From JALCOL01 sp022649665 (GTDB taxonomy: Bacteria > Bacillota > Bacilli > Lactobacillales > Enterococcaceae): a stretch of DNA of 64,000 nucleotides. This document shows positions 22,253 through 31,175 of this stretch, one piece after another. Location of the stretch: NCBI GenBank assembly GCA_030372335.1, contig JAUDCW010000003.1; one strand, written 5' to 3'. The position numbers and the translations under genes are program-made. The notes beneath the pieces were generated by a model. The model was not told where the DNA came from, did not search any database, and saw only the letters and a list, made by a program, of their open reading frames with translations. The first letter of the stretch is position 1, and each line of letters starts with the position of its first letter.

Positions 22253-24367
22253 TTATTTCTTTTTTGCTTCTTGAATGTCATGATATGCATCGAAGATTTG
22301 TTTGGCGACTTTGGTGTTGGTTCCTTCATCCGCGTCTTTCAGGCGCGGGATCATGACAGCGATCGCGATTTGCGGATCGTCACTCGGCGCATAACCGATA
22401 AAAGAACTGTTGACGAGTGCAACTTGGGTCGCTGAATTGTTCGGATCGACCCAAGCGGTTTCGGCAGTTCCCGTCTTGCCGGAAACGCTCCATTTGGCGT
22501 CGTGCAGATTTTGATAACCAGATCCCCATGAAGCGTTGTGCGTCGTCTGATAAAAGCCGTCATGAATGATCGACCATTCATCGCTCGTAAGTTTGACATG
22601 GTTCAAAAGCTTCGGCTTGGCAACACTTAAAAGATTGCCCAAATTACCGTTTTTATCATTATCATAAATTCCCTGCACCAAATATGGAGCGTAGCGGTCA
22701 CCGCTGTTGGCGATCGTTGAAACATATTGGACCAGTTGAAGCGGTGTATAGTTATCATAGTTCCCGTAAGACAAATCCAGCAAGTTCCCCATGATGCCGT
22801 AACCGCTGTAATCGGTATTGACAAAACCGCTTGAAGCGCCCGGCAGATCGATCCCGGTATCCGCTCCCAATCCGTATTGCTCGTACGTATGGCGGACAGT
22901 CGCAAACAATCCGGTTTCAAGTGGCAGCTGCATCCCAGCTGAATAATTGACACCCATCATTTTCAGCATGACTTTCATCATATATGCGTTGGAAGATTCG
23001 CCCAGCGCACGGGTCACATTCATCGGGATCTGATTGCCGGCTTTGGTATTGAAGATCGAAGACTTTTGATTAGACCCTGCCAGAACGATCGGTTCATCGA
23101 TCAAGGTCTCGTTGCCGGAGATCACTTTGTTTTGATAAGCCATGGTGATCGTGGCCCCTTTGACCACGGATCCGGGAACAAAGACTTTATTGATATTTCC
23201 AAGCGAATCATCATCGACCGTCGTCGCCCCAGTATCGTGCGAGTAGCCGCTCATGCCCAAGACGGCGCCGTTTTTCGGATTGACCGCGACCGCATAGATC
23301 CCATCGGAATAATTTGCTTTGCCGTTCGTCAAAAGTGTTTGATATTCGGCTTTCAAGATATCCTGCATTTTTTTCTCGAACTCGGTGTCGACTGTCAGGA
23401 CAAGATTTTGCCCTTTCGAGCCCGCGTATGTCAGCTCTTGCTTTTCGATGTCGCCGCTGTGGTTGATCGTGACTTTGCTTTCAGATTTCGTTCCTTGAAG
23501 GACTTGTTCATATTGTTTTTCCAAATAGCTGGTCCCGACGCGATCGTTTCTGGCATAACCTTTGGCAAGATATTCTTTGGCACTGTTCTCCGGCAAGCCG
23601 GCTTGTTCCGTGCTGACCGTTCCGAGGACCGATTTGAGGACATCGCCCATTGGATACTCGCGCTCCCAGTCAGTACCCGTTGCGATCCCTTTGAGGTCGC
23701 TGCTGTGTTCGCCGATGATCGCGATCTCTTCAGGCGTCACATCGATACTTTTGATAAAGACCGTTGTCAGCGCATAGGCACTGTTCATCCGTTTGTAGAT
23801 CGTTGCTGCGGAACTGGTCTTTGCATCAAAAGTGATTTCTTCTTCAGTGACTTTATCGACCATTTTTTGATAGATCTTGCCTTCATCCAGCGAATTGCCG
23901 TTTGCATCCGTTTTTTCTTTTTTGCTCAAGCGCTTATCGACTTCTTTAAAATGCTCTGGATCGGCTAAAAAGAAATCTTGCCGGTCGCGTTTCGTCAATT
24001 TTTCATCGGCCGGAACACTGATCAGCTCATTCAGCTTATTTGCGATCTTGAACATTTCTTCACTTGTCGTATCGTTGCCCTTTGTATAAGTGATCGCTTG
24101 ATTCGCTTTGTTCGTGACAAGTGCTTTCCCGTTTGCATCGTAAATATTGCCGCGCGGCGCCGCTCCTTTCACGGATTTCGTCGTCGCTTCTGCCAATTTA
24201 TTGGAGATCCGCTGCCCGTTTGCGATCTGCAGATAACTTAACTGAACGATCAGCGCAATGAACAGCAAAAATACGATAAAAAACAAAAAATGAAGACGGT
24301 TCGGCAGCGGATCGCGCCGTCCCGCTGGACCCGGCTGCTTCTTTTTAAACTTGATCAATTTTTTCAT
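22253..24367 (-). CDS. Class B penicillin-binding protein 2 (transpeptidase)
   Basis: The 704-residue protein has a cytoplasmic basic tail, a membrane anchor at about residues 25-47, a dimerisation/pedestal domain (about 60-310) and a transpeptidase domain with S400-V-V-K403, S458-S-N460 and K631-T-G633. It crosslinks peptidoglycan outside the membrane, in elongation (PBP2/PbpA type) as judged by the overall layout. The ribosome site AGGTGGAGC precedes the ATG. It is transcribed alone and ends at a strong hairpin. Division versus elongation role cannot be decided from the sequence alone. Confidence 0.92.
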   Translation of the reverse strand: MKKLIKFKKKQPGPAGRRDPLPNRLHFLFFIVFLLFIALIVQLSYLQIANGQRISNKLAEATTKSVKGAAPRGNIYDANGKALVTNKANQAITYTKGNDTTSEEMFKIANKLNELISVPADEKLTKRDRQDFFLADPEHFKEVDKRLSKKEKTDANGNSLDEGKIYQKMVDKVTEEEITFDAKTSSAATIYKRMNSAYALTTVFIKSIDVTPEEIAIIGEHSSDLKGIATGTDWEREYPMGDVLKSVLGTVSTEQAGLPENSAKEYLAKGYARNDRVGTSYLEKQYEQVLQGTKSESKVTINHSGDIEKQELTYAGSKGQNLVLTVDTEFEKKMQDILKAEYQTLLTNGKANYSDGIYAVAVNPKNGAVLGMSGYSHDTGATTVDDDSLGNINKVFVPGSVVKGATITMAYQNKVISGNETLIDEPIVLAGSNQKSSIFNTKAGNQIPMNVTRALGESSNAYMMKVMLKMMGVNYSAGMQLPLETGLFATVRHTYEQYGLGADTGIDLPGASSGFVNTDYSGYGIMGNLLDLSYGNYDNYTPLQLVQYVSTIANSGDRYAPYLVQGIYDNDKNGNLGNLLSVAKPKLLNHVKLTSDEWSIIHDGFYQTTHNASWGSGYQNLHDAKWSVSGKTGTAETAWVDPNNSATQVALVNSSFIGYAPSDDPQIAIAVMIPRLKDADEGTNTKVAKQIFDAYHDIQEAKKK

Positions 24368-24473
24368 TACTCTGCTCCACCTTTAAAAATCTACTTTTCA
24401 TTTTAACGGAAAGCACTTGAGAAAGAAAGTATTCAGCTGAAGAATCGTGATGTTTTGCGCTTTTTGAACAAAT

Positions 24474-24519
24474 TTTTAAAAAAATCCGGCTGCTCGGGCT
24501 ACCCCCCAAACAACCGGAT
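24474..24519 (-). terminator. Terminator after the 52-residue gene
   Basis: ATCCGGTTG and CAGCCGGAT pair on the minus strand with one mismatch, followed by TTTTTTT. Confidence 0.7.
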
Positions 24520-24549
24520 CCGTCTCATACGCTACCAAAGCGAACTGTT

Positions 24550-24708
24550 TTAATTGACCGCTCCGTATAAAACCATTTTCCCCTTTTCGTCTTCGATCAG
24601 ACGATTGATGATCTCTTCGACTGTATCGACCCCGTCCAAATAGCCCATTTTCCACATCATATAAAGGTTCTCGCCGATCTCCTTATGAGTTACAACACGT
24701 TTTTCCAT
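24550..24708 (-). CDS. Conserved-looking small protein, 52 residues
   Basis: A leftward 52-codon frame starts after AAAGGAGG (7 nt spacing) and encodes a soluble helical protein (MEKRVVTHKEIGENLYMMW; ending KGKMVLYGAVN). It has its own terminator and an upstream AT-rich stretch (24720-24830) without another gene. I do not know its function. The strong ribosome site and terminator argue that it is real. Confidence 0.65.
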   Translation of the reverse strand: MEKRVVTHKEIGENLYMMWKMGYLDGVDTVEEIINRLIEDEKGKMVLYGAVN

Positions 24709-24865
24709 TTTTTTGACCTCCTTTAACCAAACTCCTGATTAATCGCTTACACATACAAAAGGTATAACGTATGATTTACAATTTAAGTATAGCAACCGCT
24801 TTCTTTTTGCGCAACATTGTGAAATAAATAACAATCACAGTTGCTTTTGCTGATTTCAGACAGAA

Positions 24866-24899
24866 AAAGCACAGGACGGCCGCGGCCGTCCTGTGCTTT
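24866..24899 (-). terminator. Terminator after thrS
   Basis: A 16-bp GC-rich stem (AAAGCACAGGACGGCC and its complement, nearly no loop) is followed on the minus strand by TTTTTC. Confidence 0.8.
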
Positions 24900-24961
24900 A
24901 GCAAACTCTTGTTTTTTTTCACGCTTTGCGAACCACTGATCAAGCGGCCCTTTTTACCAGA

Positions 24962-26893
24962 TTATTGCCGCGAATAATTTTTAATTTCTTCTTTGATCGA
25001 ATCGACAAAAAGATTCGTGTCGACAGATTCAGTCTCTTTACTGCCGTAATGACGAACATTGACCGTTGCGTCTTTGACTTCTTGATCGCCGACAACTAAT
25101 TCATAAGGGATCTTTTGTGTTTGGGCTGCCCGGATCTTATAGCCCATCTTTTCATTGCGGTCATCGACCTCGACGCGGATCCCTTCATCGGCAAGACGAT
25201 TTTTGATTTCATATGCATAGTCGGCGTGCGCTTCATTGCTGACCGGGATGATCTCTACTTGAACAGGGGCCAGCCAAGTTGGAAAGGCGCCTTTATAAAC
25301 TTCGGTCAAATAAGCGACAAACCGTTCCATCGTCGAAACGATCCCGCGGTGGATCACGACCGGCCGATGGTTTTCACCATCTTCCCCGACATAAGCTAAA
25401 TCAAAACGTTCCGGTAAAAGAAAGTCCAGCTGGATCGTTGAAAGTGTTTCTTCATTTCCGAGCGCTGTTTTGACTTGAACATCCAATTTCGGTCCGTAAA
25501 AAGCGGCTTCGCCTTCTGCCTCGAAATAGTCGAGTTCCAGCTCATCCATCGCGGCTTTCAGCATCGTTTGCGCTTTTTCCCACATTGCATCATTTTCAAA
25601 ATATTTTTCAGTATTGTTCGGGTCGCGATAGCTCAACCGGAAGCGGTAGTCGGTGATATTGAAGTCATCATATACAGCGACCATCAGCTGCAAAGTCCGT
25701 TTGAACTCTTCTTGGATCTGATCGGGACGAACAAACGTATGGCCGTCGTTGAGCGTCATTTCGCGGACCCGCTGCAAACCGCTCAAGGCCCCTGATTTTT
25801 CATAGCGGTGCATCATGCCCATTTCCGCGATCCGGATCGGCAGTTCACGATAGCTGTGGATATGATTTTTATAAACCATCATATGGCTCGGGCAGTTCAT
25901 CGGCCGCAAGACCATCATTTCCCCGTCGCCCATATCCATCGGCGGGAACATGTCATCATGGTAATGATCCCAGTGGCCGGATGTTTTATACAAGTTTAAA
26001 TTAGACATGATTGGGGTATAGACGTGCTGATAGCCAAGCGAGATTTCTTTATCAACGATATAGCGTTCGATGATGCGGCGGATCGTCGCGCCTTTCGGCA
26101 GCCAGAATGGCAAGCCGCTGCCGACTTCCGGCGAGATCATGAAAAGATCGAGTTCTTTGCCGAGTTTGCGATGGTCGCGTTCGCGCGCTTCTTCGCGGGC
26201 TTTCATAAAGTTTTTCAATTCTTGCGTCGTAAAGAAAGCGGTCCCGTAGATCCGCTGCATCATTGGATTATTGGAGCTGCCGCGCCAATAGGCACCGGCA
26301 ACACTCAAAAGCTTAAAGACTTGGATCTTGCCAGTGCTGGAGACATGCGGCCCGCGGCACAAATCATAAAAATCGCCTTCTTGATAGATCGAGATCGTTT
26401 CACCTGCCGGCAATTCATTGATCAGCTCGACTTTGTATGGATTGTCTTTGAACATGTCGAGCGCTTTTTCTTTCGATACTTCCAAACGTTCGATCGGCAG
26501 ATTTTCTTTGACGATCTTTTTCATTTCGGCTTCGATCTTCGGCAGATCATCGACTGTGATCGCCGGATCATTATCGGTATCGTAATAAAAGCCGGTATCG
26601 ATCGCAGGCCCGATTCCCAATTTGATCTTTGGATAGAGGCGCGTCAGGGCATGTGCTAGAAGATGGGCGGCCGAGTGGCGCAGGATCTCCAGAGATTCTT
26701 CGTCTTTCGGTGTCAAAATACTCAATTCGCCGTCTTCTTCAAGCGGCTGCGACAGGTCGTAAACGTCGCCGTTGAATTTAGCAGCGACTGCTTTTTTTGC
26801 TAATGAGTTGCTGATTGATTTGGCAACATCCAAAAAAGTGCTCCCGGCTTCATATTCTTTTTGGCTTCCATCTGGAAAAATAATCGTCAACAT
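24962..26893 (-). CDS. thrS: Threonyl-tRNA synthetase
   Basis: The 643-residue class II synthetase has an N-terminal TGS domain (about 1-62), the editing domain with HSAAHLLAHAL (about 73-83), the catalytic core with the zinc-ligand region RPMNCPSHMMVYK, and a C-terminal anticodon-binding domain. It charges tRNA-Thr with threonine. AGGAGGAAACTTTT precedes the ATG. Expression is controlled by a T-box leader with an ACC specifier immediately upstream. Confidence 0.97.
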   Translation of the reverse strand: MLTIIFPDGSQKEYEAGSTFLDVAKSISNSLAKKAVAAKFNGDVYDLSQPLEEDGELSILTPKDEESLEILRHSAAHLLAHALTRLYPKIKLGIGPAIDTGFYYDTDNDPAITVDDLPKIEAEMKKIVKENLPIERLEVSKEKALDMFKDNPYKVELINELPAGETISIYQEGDFYDLCRGPHVSSTGKIQVFKLLSVAGAYWRGSSNNPMMQRIYGTAFFTTQELKNFMKAREEARERDHRKLGKELDLFMISPEVGSGLPFWLPKGATIRRIIERYIVDKEISLGYQHVYTPIMSNLNLYKTSGHWDHYHDDMFPPMDMGDGEMMVLRPMNCPSHMMVYKNHIHSYRELPIRIAEMGMMHRYEKSGALSGLQRVREMTLNDGHTFVRPDQIQEEFKRTLQLMVAVYDDFNITDYRFRLSYRDPNNTEKYFENDAMWEKAQTMLKAAMDELELDYFEAEGEAAFYGPKLDVQVKTALGNEETLSTIQLDFLLPERFDLAYVGEDGENHRPVVIHRGIVSTMERFVAYLTEVYKGAFPTWLAPVQVEIIPVSNEAHADYAYEIKNRLADEGIRVEVDDRNEKMGYKIRAAQTQKIPYELVVGDQEVKDATVNVRHYGSKETESVDTNLFVDSIKEEIKNYSRQ

Positions 26894-26920
26894 AAAAGTT
26901 TCCTCCTAAAATATTAGAAA

Positions 26921-27145
26921 ATAAAAAAGTCCTAGTGCGATGCACTAGGACGAAAAAACGTGGTTCCACCTAATTTTCAGACAGGTTCCCCTGTCCCTCA
27001 TTCCTGATAACGGTCAGCTCCCCGCTTCGTTTTCAAACGAAGTCTCGAAAGTGGTCACGCTCATCATTGCCGCTTGGAAAACTTTCAGCCAAGGTTTTCT
27101 TCTCTAAAAAGGGAAATGAGGCAGATATCTTTCGTTCGATCAATA
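26921..27145 (-). promoter_or_regulatory. T-box riboswitch (threonine) controlling thrS
   Basis: The leftward leader contains the T-box core TGGAACCACG (26968-26959), a terminator stem GTCCTAGTGC / GCACTAGGAC at 26929-26951 followed by six T, and an upstream stem I. In stem I the specifier loop reads GTG-ACC-ACTT, giving the threonine codon ACC at 27055-27053. Uncharged tRNA-Thr would pair with the specifier and the T-box bulge and favour the antiterminator. Confidence 0.92.
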
Positions 27146-27152
27146 TGTATCT

Positions 27153-27181
27153 ATTAAAGCACTTTGCGCTTTTTTTTGCAA
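27153..27181 (-). promoter_or_regulatory. Promoter of the thrS T-box transcript
   Basis: Leftward TTGCAA (27181-27176) and TTTAAT (27158-27153) with a 17-bp spacer lie just upstream of stem I of the T-box. Confidence 0.7.
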
Positions 27182-27186
27182 GCAAG

Positions 27187-27229
27187 GCCCCTGCCTAAAC
27201 AGTTTTGGAGGAGTAGACAGGGGAGGCCG
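27187..27229 (-). terminator. Possible terminator after tmcAL
   Basis: GGCC-CCCTG-type inverted repeat arms (CCCCTG near 27190 and CAGGGG near 27217) can form a stem reading left, but the following bases are not a clean T run. Confidence 0.35.
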
Positions 27230-27302
27230 CACAATCGTCATTCATTGTTCGGCTACTCATAATCATAAACAGAAATCAGCAAATGGCAAATGAAATGATT
27301 TT

Positions 27303-28478
27303 TTATTTGGAATTCCGCTCAAAAATCGGATAGCGCGGAATATCTGCGGCATTTTGGGCGGTTCCTAAATAGTAGACCGCATCTGTCTTCTGTGCTAAAG
27401 TGAGCAGTCCGCGGTTTTCTTTTTTCGGCTGTGTAACGATCTCCAGCGCGCTTTTTTTCTTGTATTCATTCAAATAAGCACGTCCGGTCGCATTGAATCC
27501 CAAAATACGAAGGTAGGGCTCGCGCCATGCGTGATTGATTTCTGTTTGCGAAACTTGATTGAGCAGATAACAGCATAATCGCATCAGCCGCGCTTGCGAG
27601 TAGCGTTTTGTCTTGATTTTTTCACAAAAATCGGCAAAATGCTGCGCCGTTTTTCCTTGAGCGATCAACCGATGTTCGACGCCTTCGACCATTTGATAGA
27701 TCTGCCGCATTTGCCCAGGAGATTGACTGAGCAGGACATATCGCAAATACGGCCAGAAGTCTTCCCAAGAAGCGAGATTCGCCTTCATTAAACTTTGAAA
27801 AGTTTCGGCGGGAACTTTTTCGCGGATCGCGGCACGCTTGCCTTCAAACAGCGCTTTGCGGATCGCCGTCGCGCTCGCAAATGAAGATGCCAGCTTTTGC
27901 TCGTGATAGCCGCTGCCGACGCGTTTCAGCGGAAAAAGGGTCATCGGCTGCTGATACTTCGCGTTTTCTTTCGCATAGCTCAATGCGAGCAGATGATTGG
28001 GTCCGAGCTTGTTTTGGCGAAACGGCGGATAAAGTTTTTCATAGACCAGCCGCATTTGTTCGGGATACTTCATGCCGTTATTGCGGTACGCTTGAAATGT
28101 TTTTTGGATCGCAGCGGCATGTTCCTGCGTGAATCGCCCAAAGTCCGCATAGTCGAACGAATCGGAGCTATCTGTTCCAAAACAAAGCGCATCGCAGTGG
28201 AGAGCGTGCAAGATCTCGATCGCTCCTTTGGCAAAGTAATCCGCTGCTTGAACGGCCGAGGCAAACGGCAATTCAACGACCAGGTCGGCCCCGTTCGCCA
28301 GCGCCGCCCGTGTCCGCGCCCATTTATCGATGACCGCCGGTTCACCGCGCTGCAGCCAGTTGCCGCTCATCACGGCGATCACCGCTTCTGCACCGCTCAG
28401 GCGACGGCTTTCTTTCAGATGAAAGGCATGCCCGTTATGAAACGGATTGTATTCGACAACGACGCCGCAGCTCAACAT
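27303..28478 (-). CDS. tmcAL: tRNA-Met cytidine acetate ligase TmcAL
   Basis: The 391-residue protein starts with a nucleotidyltransferase-like fold: VVEYNPFHNGH (residues 7-17, the HxGH-like site) and VMSGNWLQRGEPAVIDKW. These are hallmarks of YlbM/TmcAL, which makes N4-acetylcytidine at the wobble base of elongator tRNA-Met using acetate and ATP. GAGGTG precedes the ATG. It is the last gene of the yqe/nadD operon, 21 nt after the methyltransferase gene. Confidence 0.92.
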   Translation of the reverse strand: MLSCGVVVEYNPFHNGHAFHLKESRRLSGAEAVIAVMSGNWLQRGEPAVIDKWARTRAALANGADLVVELPFASAVQAADYFAKGAIEILHALHCDALCFGTDSSDSFDYADFGRFTQEHAAAIQKTFQAYRNNGMKYPEQMRLVYEKLYPPFRQNKLGPNHLLALSYAKENAKYQQPMTLFPLKRVGSGYHEQKLASSFASATAIRKALFEGKRAAIREKVPAETFQSLMKANLASWEDFWPYLRYVLLSQSPGQMRQIYQMVEGVEHRLIAQGKTAQHFADFCEKIKTKRYSQARLMRLCCYLLNQVSQTEINHAWREPYLRILGFNATGRAYLNEYKKKSALEIVTQPKKENRGLLTLAQKTDAVYYLGTAQNAADIPRYPIFERNSK

Positions 28479-28499
28479 CTTTTTTCACCTCGCCGCTCG

Positions 28500-29231
28500 C
28501 TATTTTTCACAAACAAAAAACCAGCGCCGGCTCTTATCGCTCGGCGGAGTGCTGGCAAAATCAGCAAACATTTCCGTTTTTTTGAAACCAGCTTCCTGCA
28601 AAAGTTTTTGATAGGTCGCCAAGGAATACGTCCGTTCATGGTGCAATTCATCGAAACGCGCAAACGAACCATTCGACTCTTCAATGAAAAAAGTCAGAAA
28701 GTGCTCGATCGAGTGGCGCACCTCTCCCGGATAACTATCCCACAAAAAAGCATATTCATCTGTTTGATAATGATAGGAATAATCAGGAAATACCTGGTCG
28801 ATCTGATAAAGCGAATGGACATCGAACAAGAAGCGGCCGCCCGTCGTCAAATTTTGCCAAACTCCGCGAAAAGCCGCGAGCATCGCAGCTTCATCCGGCA
28901 AATAACAGAGCGAATCTGAGTAGCAAGTCACCGCATCAAAGACGCCGACTTCTCCGAGCTCCGTCATATCTCCTTCTAAAAACTCGATCTCCGCTCCTTC
29001 AGCGAGTGCCCGCCCTTCAGCAAGCGCCAGCATATCGCTCGATAGATCGAGTCCGGTCACGCGGTACCCTTCTTTTGCGAGCGCGACCGCGAAGATCCCG
29101 GAACCGCAAGCCAGATCCATAATAGTTTTCGTTTCGGGGGCCAGATGCTCTTGGGTAAATTCCAGCCACTTCAAATAGAGTGCCGGATCCATCACATCGT
29201 CGTATATTTTAGCAAAAGTGGTGTAACTCAT
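28500..29231 (-). CDS. yqeM: Class I SAM-dependent methyltransferase, YqeM-like
   Basis: The 243-residue protein has a Rossmann methyltransferase domain with motif I MDLACGSGIFAVAL (about residues 38-51) and an acidic GLDLSSDML. The substrate is unknown; it is a constant member of the rsfS/nadD cluster. I chose the ATG at 29231, which overlaps the rsfS stop (ATGA), a sign of coupled translation; a GTG four codons earlier is less likely. Confidence 0.85.
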   Translation of the reverse strand: MSYTTFAKIYDDVMDPALYLKWLEFTQEHLAPETKTIMDLACGSGIFAVALAKEGYRVTGLDLSSDMLALAEGRALAEGAEIEFLEGDMTELGEVGVFDAVTCYSDSLCYLPDEAAMLAAFRGVWQNLTTGGRFLFDVHSLYQIDQVFPDYSYHYQTDEYAFLWDSYPGEVRHSIEHFLTFFIEESNGSFARFDELHHERTYSLATYQKLLQEAGFKKTEMFADFASTPPSDKSRRWFFVCEK

Positions 29232-29584
29232 TCCGTGATCCACTTACTGACATTGACCATCGGTGCGTCCGACCATAATTTTTCCAGATTATAAAAGGTT
29301 CGTTCAGGACCGGTAAATACATGAACGATCACGTCTCCCAGATCGATCAAGATCCATTTAGCCCCCTCGCGGCCTTCGATCCGCCGGACAGTAACCCCGT
29401 TTTTCTCTGCTTCTTCGACGACCGCATCAACGATCGCTTTGATCTGCCGCTCGCTGTTCCCGTGGCAGATCACAAAATAATCAGCCAAAAGCGATACTTT
29501 GCGGACATCGAGCGCAACGATCTCTTCGGCACGCTTTTGATCCGCCGCTTTGACGACCAATTCAAGAATTTTTTTACTATCTAT
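29228..29584 (-). CDS. rsfS: Ribosome silencing factor RsfS, with a non-standard start
   Basis: The protein binds L14 on the 50S subunit and blocks subunit joining in starvation. The family core VVKAADQKRAEEIVALDV and DYFVICHGNS is clear. Homologues begin with M followed by eight residues (here DSKKILEL) before VVKAAD. In this sequence the codon at that methionine position is ATA (29584-29582), with GGAG 9 nt upstream. An ATC precedes it directly; no ATG or GTG is in frame. The only standard start is TTG at 29560, which would remove eight conserved residues and has no ribosome site. It overlaps the yqeK end by 8 nt. Confidence 0.9.
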   Translation of the reverse strand: MDSKKILELVVKAADQKRAEEIVALDVRKVSLLADYFVICHGNSERQIKAIVDAVVEEAEKNGVTVRRIEGREGAKWILIDLGDVIVHVFTGPERTFYNLEKLWSDAPMVNVSKWITE

Positions 29585-30200
29585 GATGGTTCACTCCTTC
29601 TAAGTAACGTGGTACCCAATAATTATACGTCAAAATCGTTTTTGGATAAATCGGGACTGCTTTTGAAATCAAATATTCCAAAGTTGTTTTTGTTTCGGCG
29701 GCAACGCCTTCCTGAAGATCGGCAAAAGCGATTTTGCGCACTTCTTCCACTCCCGGAAAATCGCGATGCGGTTCGATAAAGTCTGCCACATAAATGATTT
29801 GCGCCAACAGATCCATTTTTGGCGCACCGATCGTATGAAAGCGGATCGCGTCCAAGATCTCGGGATCCGTGATCCCGAGATCTCTTTTGACAAATTCAGC
29901 GCCGACCACACCGTGCCAGATATTGTTGCCCCAATTCAAAAGATCCGGGTCCATGGCGCTGCTTTTGATTTCTTGAATAAAAGCTACCGCGGGAAACTCT
30001 TTCGCATAGTCATGGGTCAACGCAGCAATGCTGGCGCGTTCGACATCCGCTCCATATTTTTCAGCCAGCGCGACCGCTGTTTCTTCAACGCCCAGTACAT
30101 GTTCCAGGCGTTTTGGACTGATTTTTTGCGCGACGCGCGCGATCAGCTGGGCGCGCGTTCCCGCAAAAAGATCTTCATGATAGCGGATCTCGTTAGCCAC
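29577..30200 (-). CDS. yqeK: YqeK HD-domain Ap4A hydrolase
   Basis: The 207-residue HD-domain protein has the metal motif ALTHDYAK, an earlier histidine in RLEHVLGVEE, and WHGVVGAEF and FHTIGAPKMD downstream. YqeK enzymes symmetrically hydrolyse diadenosine tetraphosphate to ADP and help control Ap4A stress signals. Translation starts at GTG, after AAGGGGG, inside the end of nadD (8-nt overlap). Confidence 0.92.
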   Translation of the reverse strand: MANEIRYHEDLFAGTRAQLIARVAQKISPKRLEHVLGVEETAVALAEKYGADVERASIAALTHDYAKEFPAVAFIQEIKSSAMDPDLLNWGNNIWHGVVGAEFVKRDLGITDPEILDAIRFHTIGAPKMDLLAQIIYVADFIEPHRDFPGVEEVRKIAFADLQEGVAAETKTTLEYLISKAVPIYPKTILTYNYWVPRYLEGVNHHR

Positions 30201-30840
30201 GGTAAAGCCCCCTTTGCAAAATATACTCTAGTACCAGATCCGGTAAAAGGTAGCGCGGACTCTCACCCTGGCTGACTTTTTCGCGGATCATCGTTGAAGA
30301 GATCTCCATCAGCGGTGAATCCACCCAAAGGATCGGGTAAGGTGAACGCTTCGAATACCCGGGGCGTATCACCCCGACAAACTGCACTAATTTGACTAGT
30401 TCGTCAATATCGCGCCACTTTGGCAGATAATCGACCATATCGCCGCCGATGATGAAATAATAATCCGTCGTCGGATGGAGCTGCTTGAGGACCCGCATCG
30501 TATCGATCGTATAGCTTTTTCCTTTGCGTTCGAGTTCAACGGTTTCGATCCCGAGATGCGGATTGTCTTTGGTCGCCAGAAGCAGCATATTGTAGCGGTC
30601 CTGCGCATCGATCGTTTTTTTTGGATCGACATGCGGCGGCAGAAAGCTGGGCATCAACCGAATTTCATCAAGCCCTAGGTGCTGATGCACTTGTTCAGCG
30701 ATCACCAGATGTGCCTGATGGACCGGGTTGAAATTTCCACCCAAGATCCCGACTTGTCTACGCTTTTCAAAAACATTCACTTGTGTTTTCACTTTTATTT
30801 CAGTATCGGCATAGCGGCAATAATTCCCCAAATCAGGCAC
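30193..30840 (-). CDS. nadD: Nicotinate-nucleotide adenylyltransferase
   Basis: The enzyme joins ATP and nicotinate mononucleotide to form deamido-NAD. Motifs are GILGGNFNPVHQAHL (the HxGH-type site) and the C-terminal ISSTMIREKV. About 27 residues precede the core, as in other lactobacilli. The start is uncertain: GTG at 30840 touches the ribosome site GGGAGG, while TTG at 30831 lies about 9 nt from it and may be used. It sits between yhbY and yqeK. Confidence 0.93.
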   Translation of the reverse strand: MPDLGNYCRYADTEIKVKTQVNVFEKRRQVGILGGNFNPVHQAHLVIAEQVHQHLGLDEIRLMPSFLPPHVDPKKTIDAQDRYNMLLLATKDNPHLGIETVELERKGKSYTIDTMRVLKQLHPTTDYYFIIGGDMVDYLPKWRDIDELVKLVQFVGVIRPGYSKRSPYPILWVDSPLMEISSTMIREKVSQGESPRYLLPDLVLEYILQRGLYRG

Positions 30841-30846
30841 CCTCCC

Positions 30847-31158
30847 TTACAATGCGCGGACTTTTTCAGAGATTTCGCGGTTCTTTTCTTTTCGTGAGGG
30901 TCGGTAAACGACCAAAATATTGCCGATATGCTGGACAACGGCTGCATTAAGCAGCTTTTCGAGTTTTTCGGTGACTTCTTCCGGTTCTGCCAGTGTGTTC
31001 GGCAATAGCGATACTTTGATCAATTCGCGTTTTTCTAGCGCTTCGCCGATCTGATGGACCAGCTCATCAGTGGCACCGCCTTTGCCGATTTGAAAGATCG
31101 GCTTCATCGCGTGCGCTGAGGCCCGCAAAAATCGTTTTTGTTTTCCTGTCAGATCCAA
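30847..31158 (-). CDS. yhbY: CRM-domain RNA-binding protein YhbY (YqeI)
   Basis: The 103-residue protein is a single CRM domain: LTGKQKRFLRASAHAMKPIF, a GKGG loop (IGKGGATDELV) and a basic tail. YhbY associates with pre-50S particles and assists ribosome assembly. Translation starts at TTG, 6 nt after GAGGAG. It lies between yqeH and nadD. Confidence 0.92.
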   Translation of the reverse strand: MDLTGKQKRFLRASAHAMKPIFQIGKGGATDELVHQIGEALEKRELIKVSLLPNTLAEPEEVTEKLEKLLNAAVVQHIGNILVVYRPSRKEKNREISEKVRAL

Positions 31159-31175
31159 TAATACTCCTCTTTTCT

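Noticed and set aside
23066..23968. 300-codon rightward open frame
   Set aside because: Antisense to the PBP gene, without a family-like sequence or start signals.
27897..28919. 340-codon rightward open frame
   Set aside because: Antisense across tmcAL and yqeM; no start signals and no conserved features.
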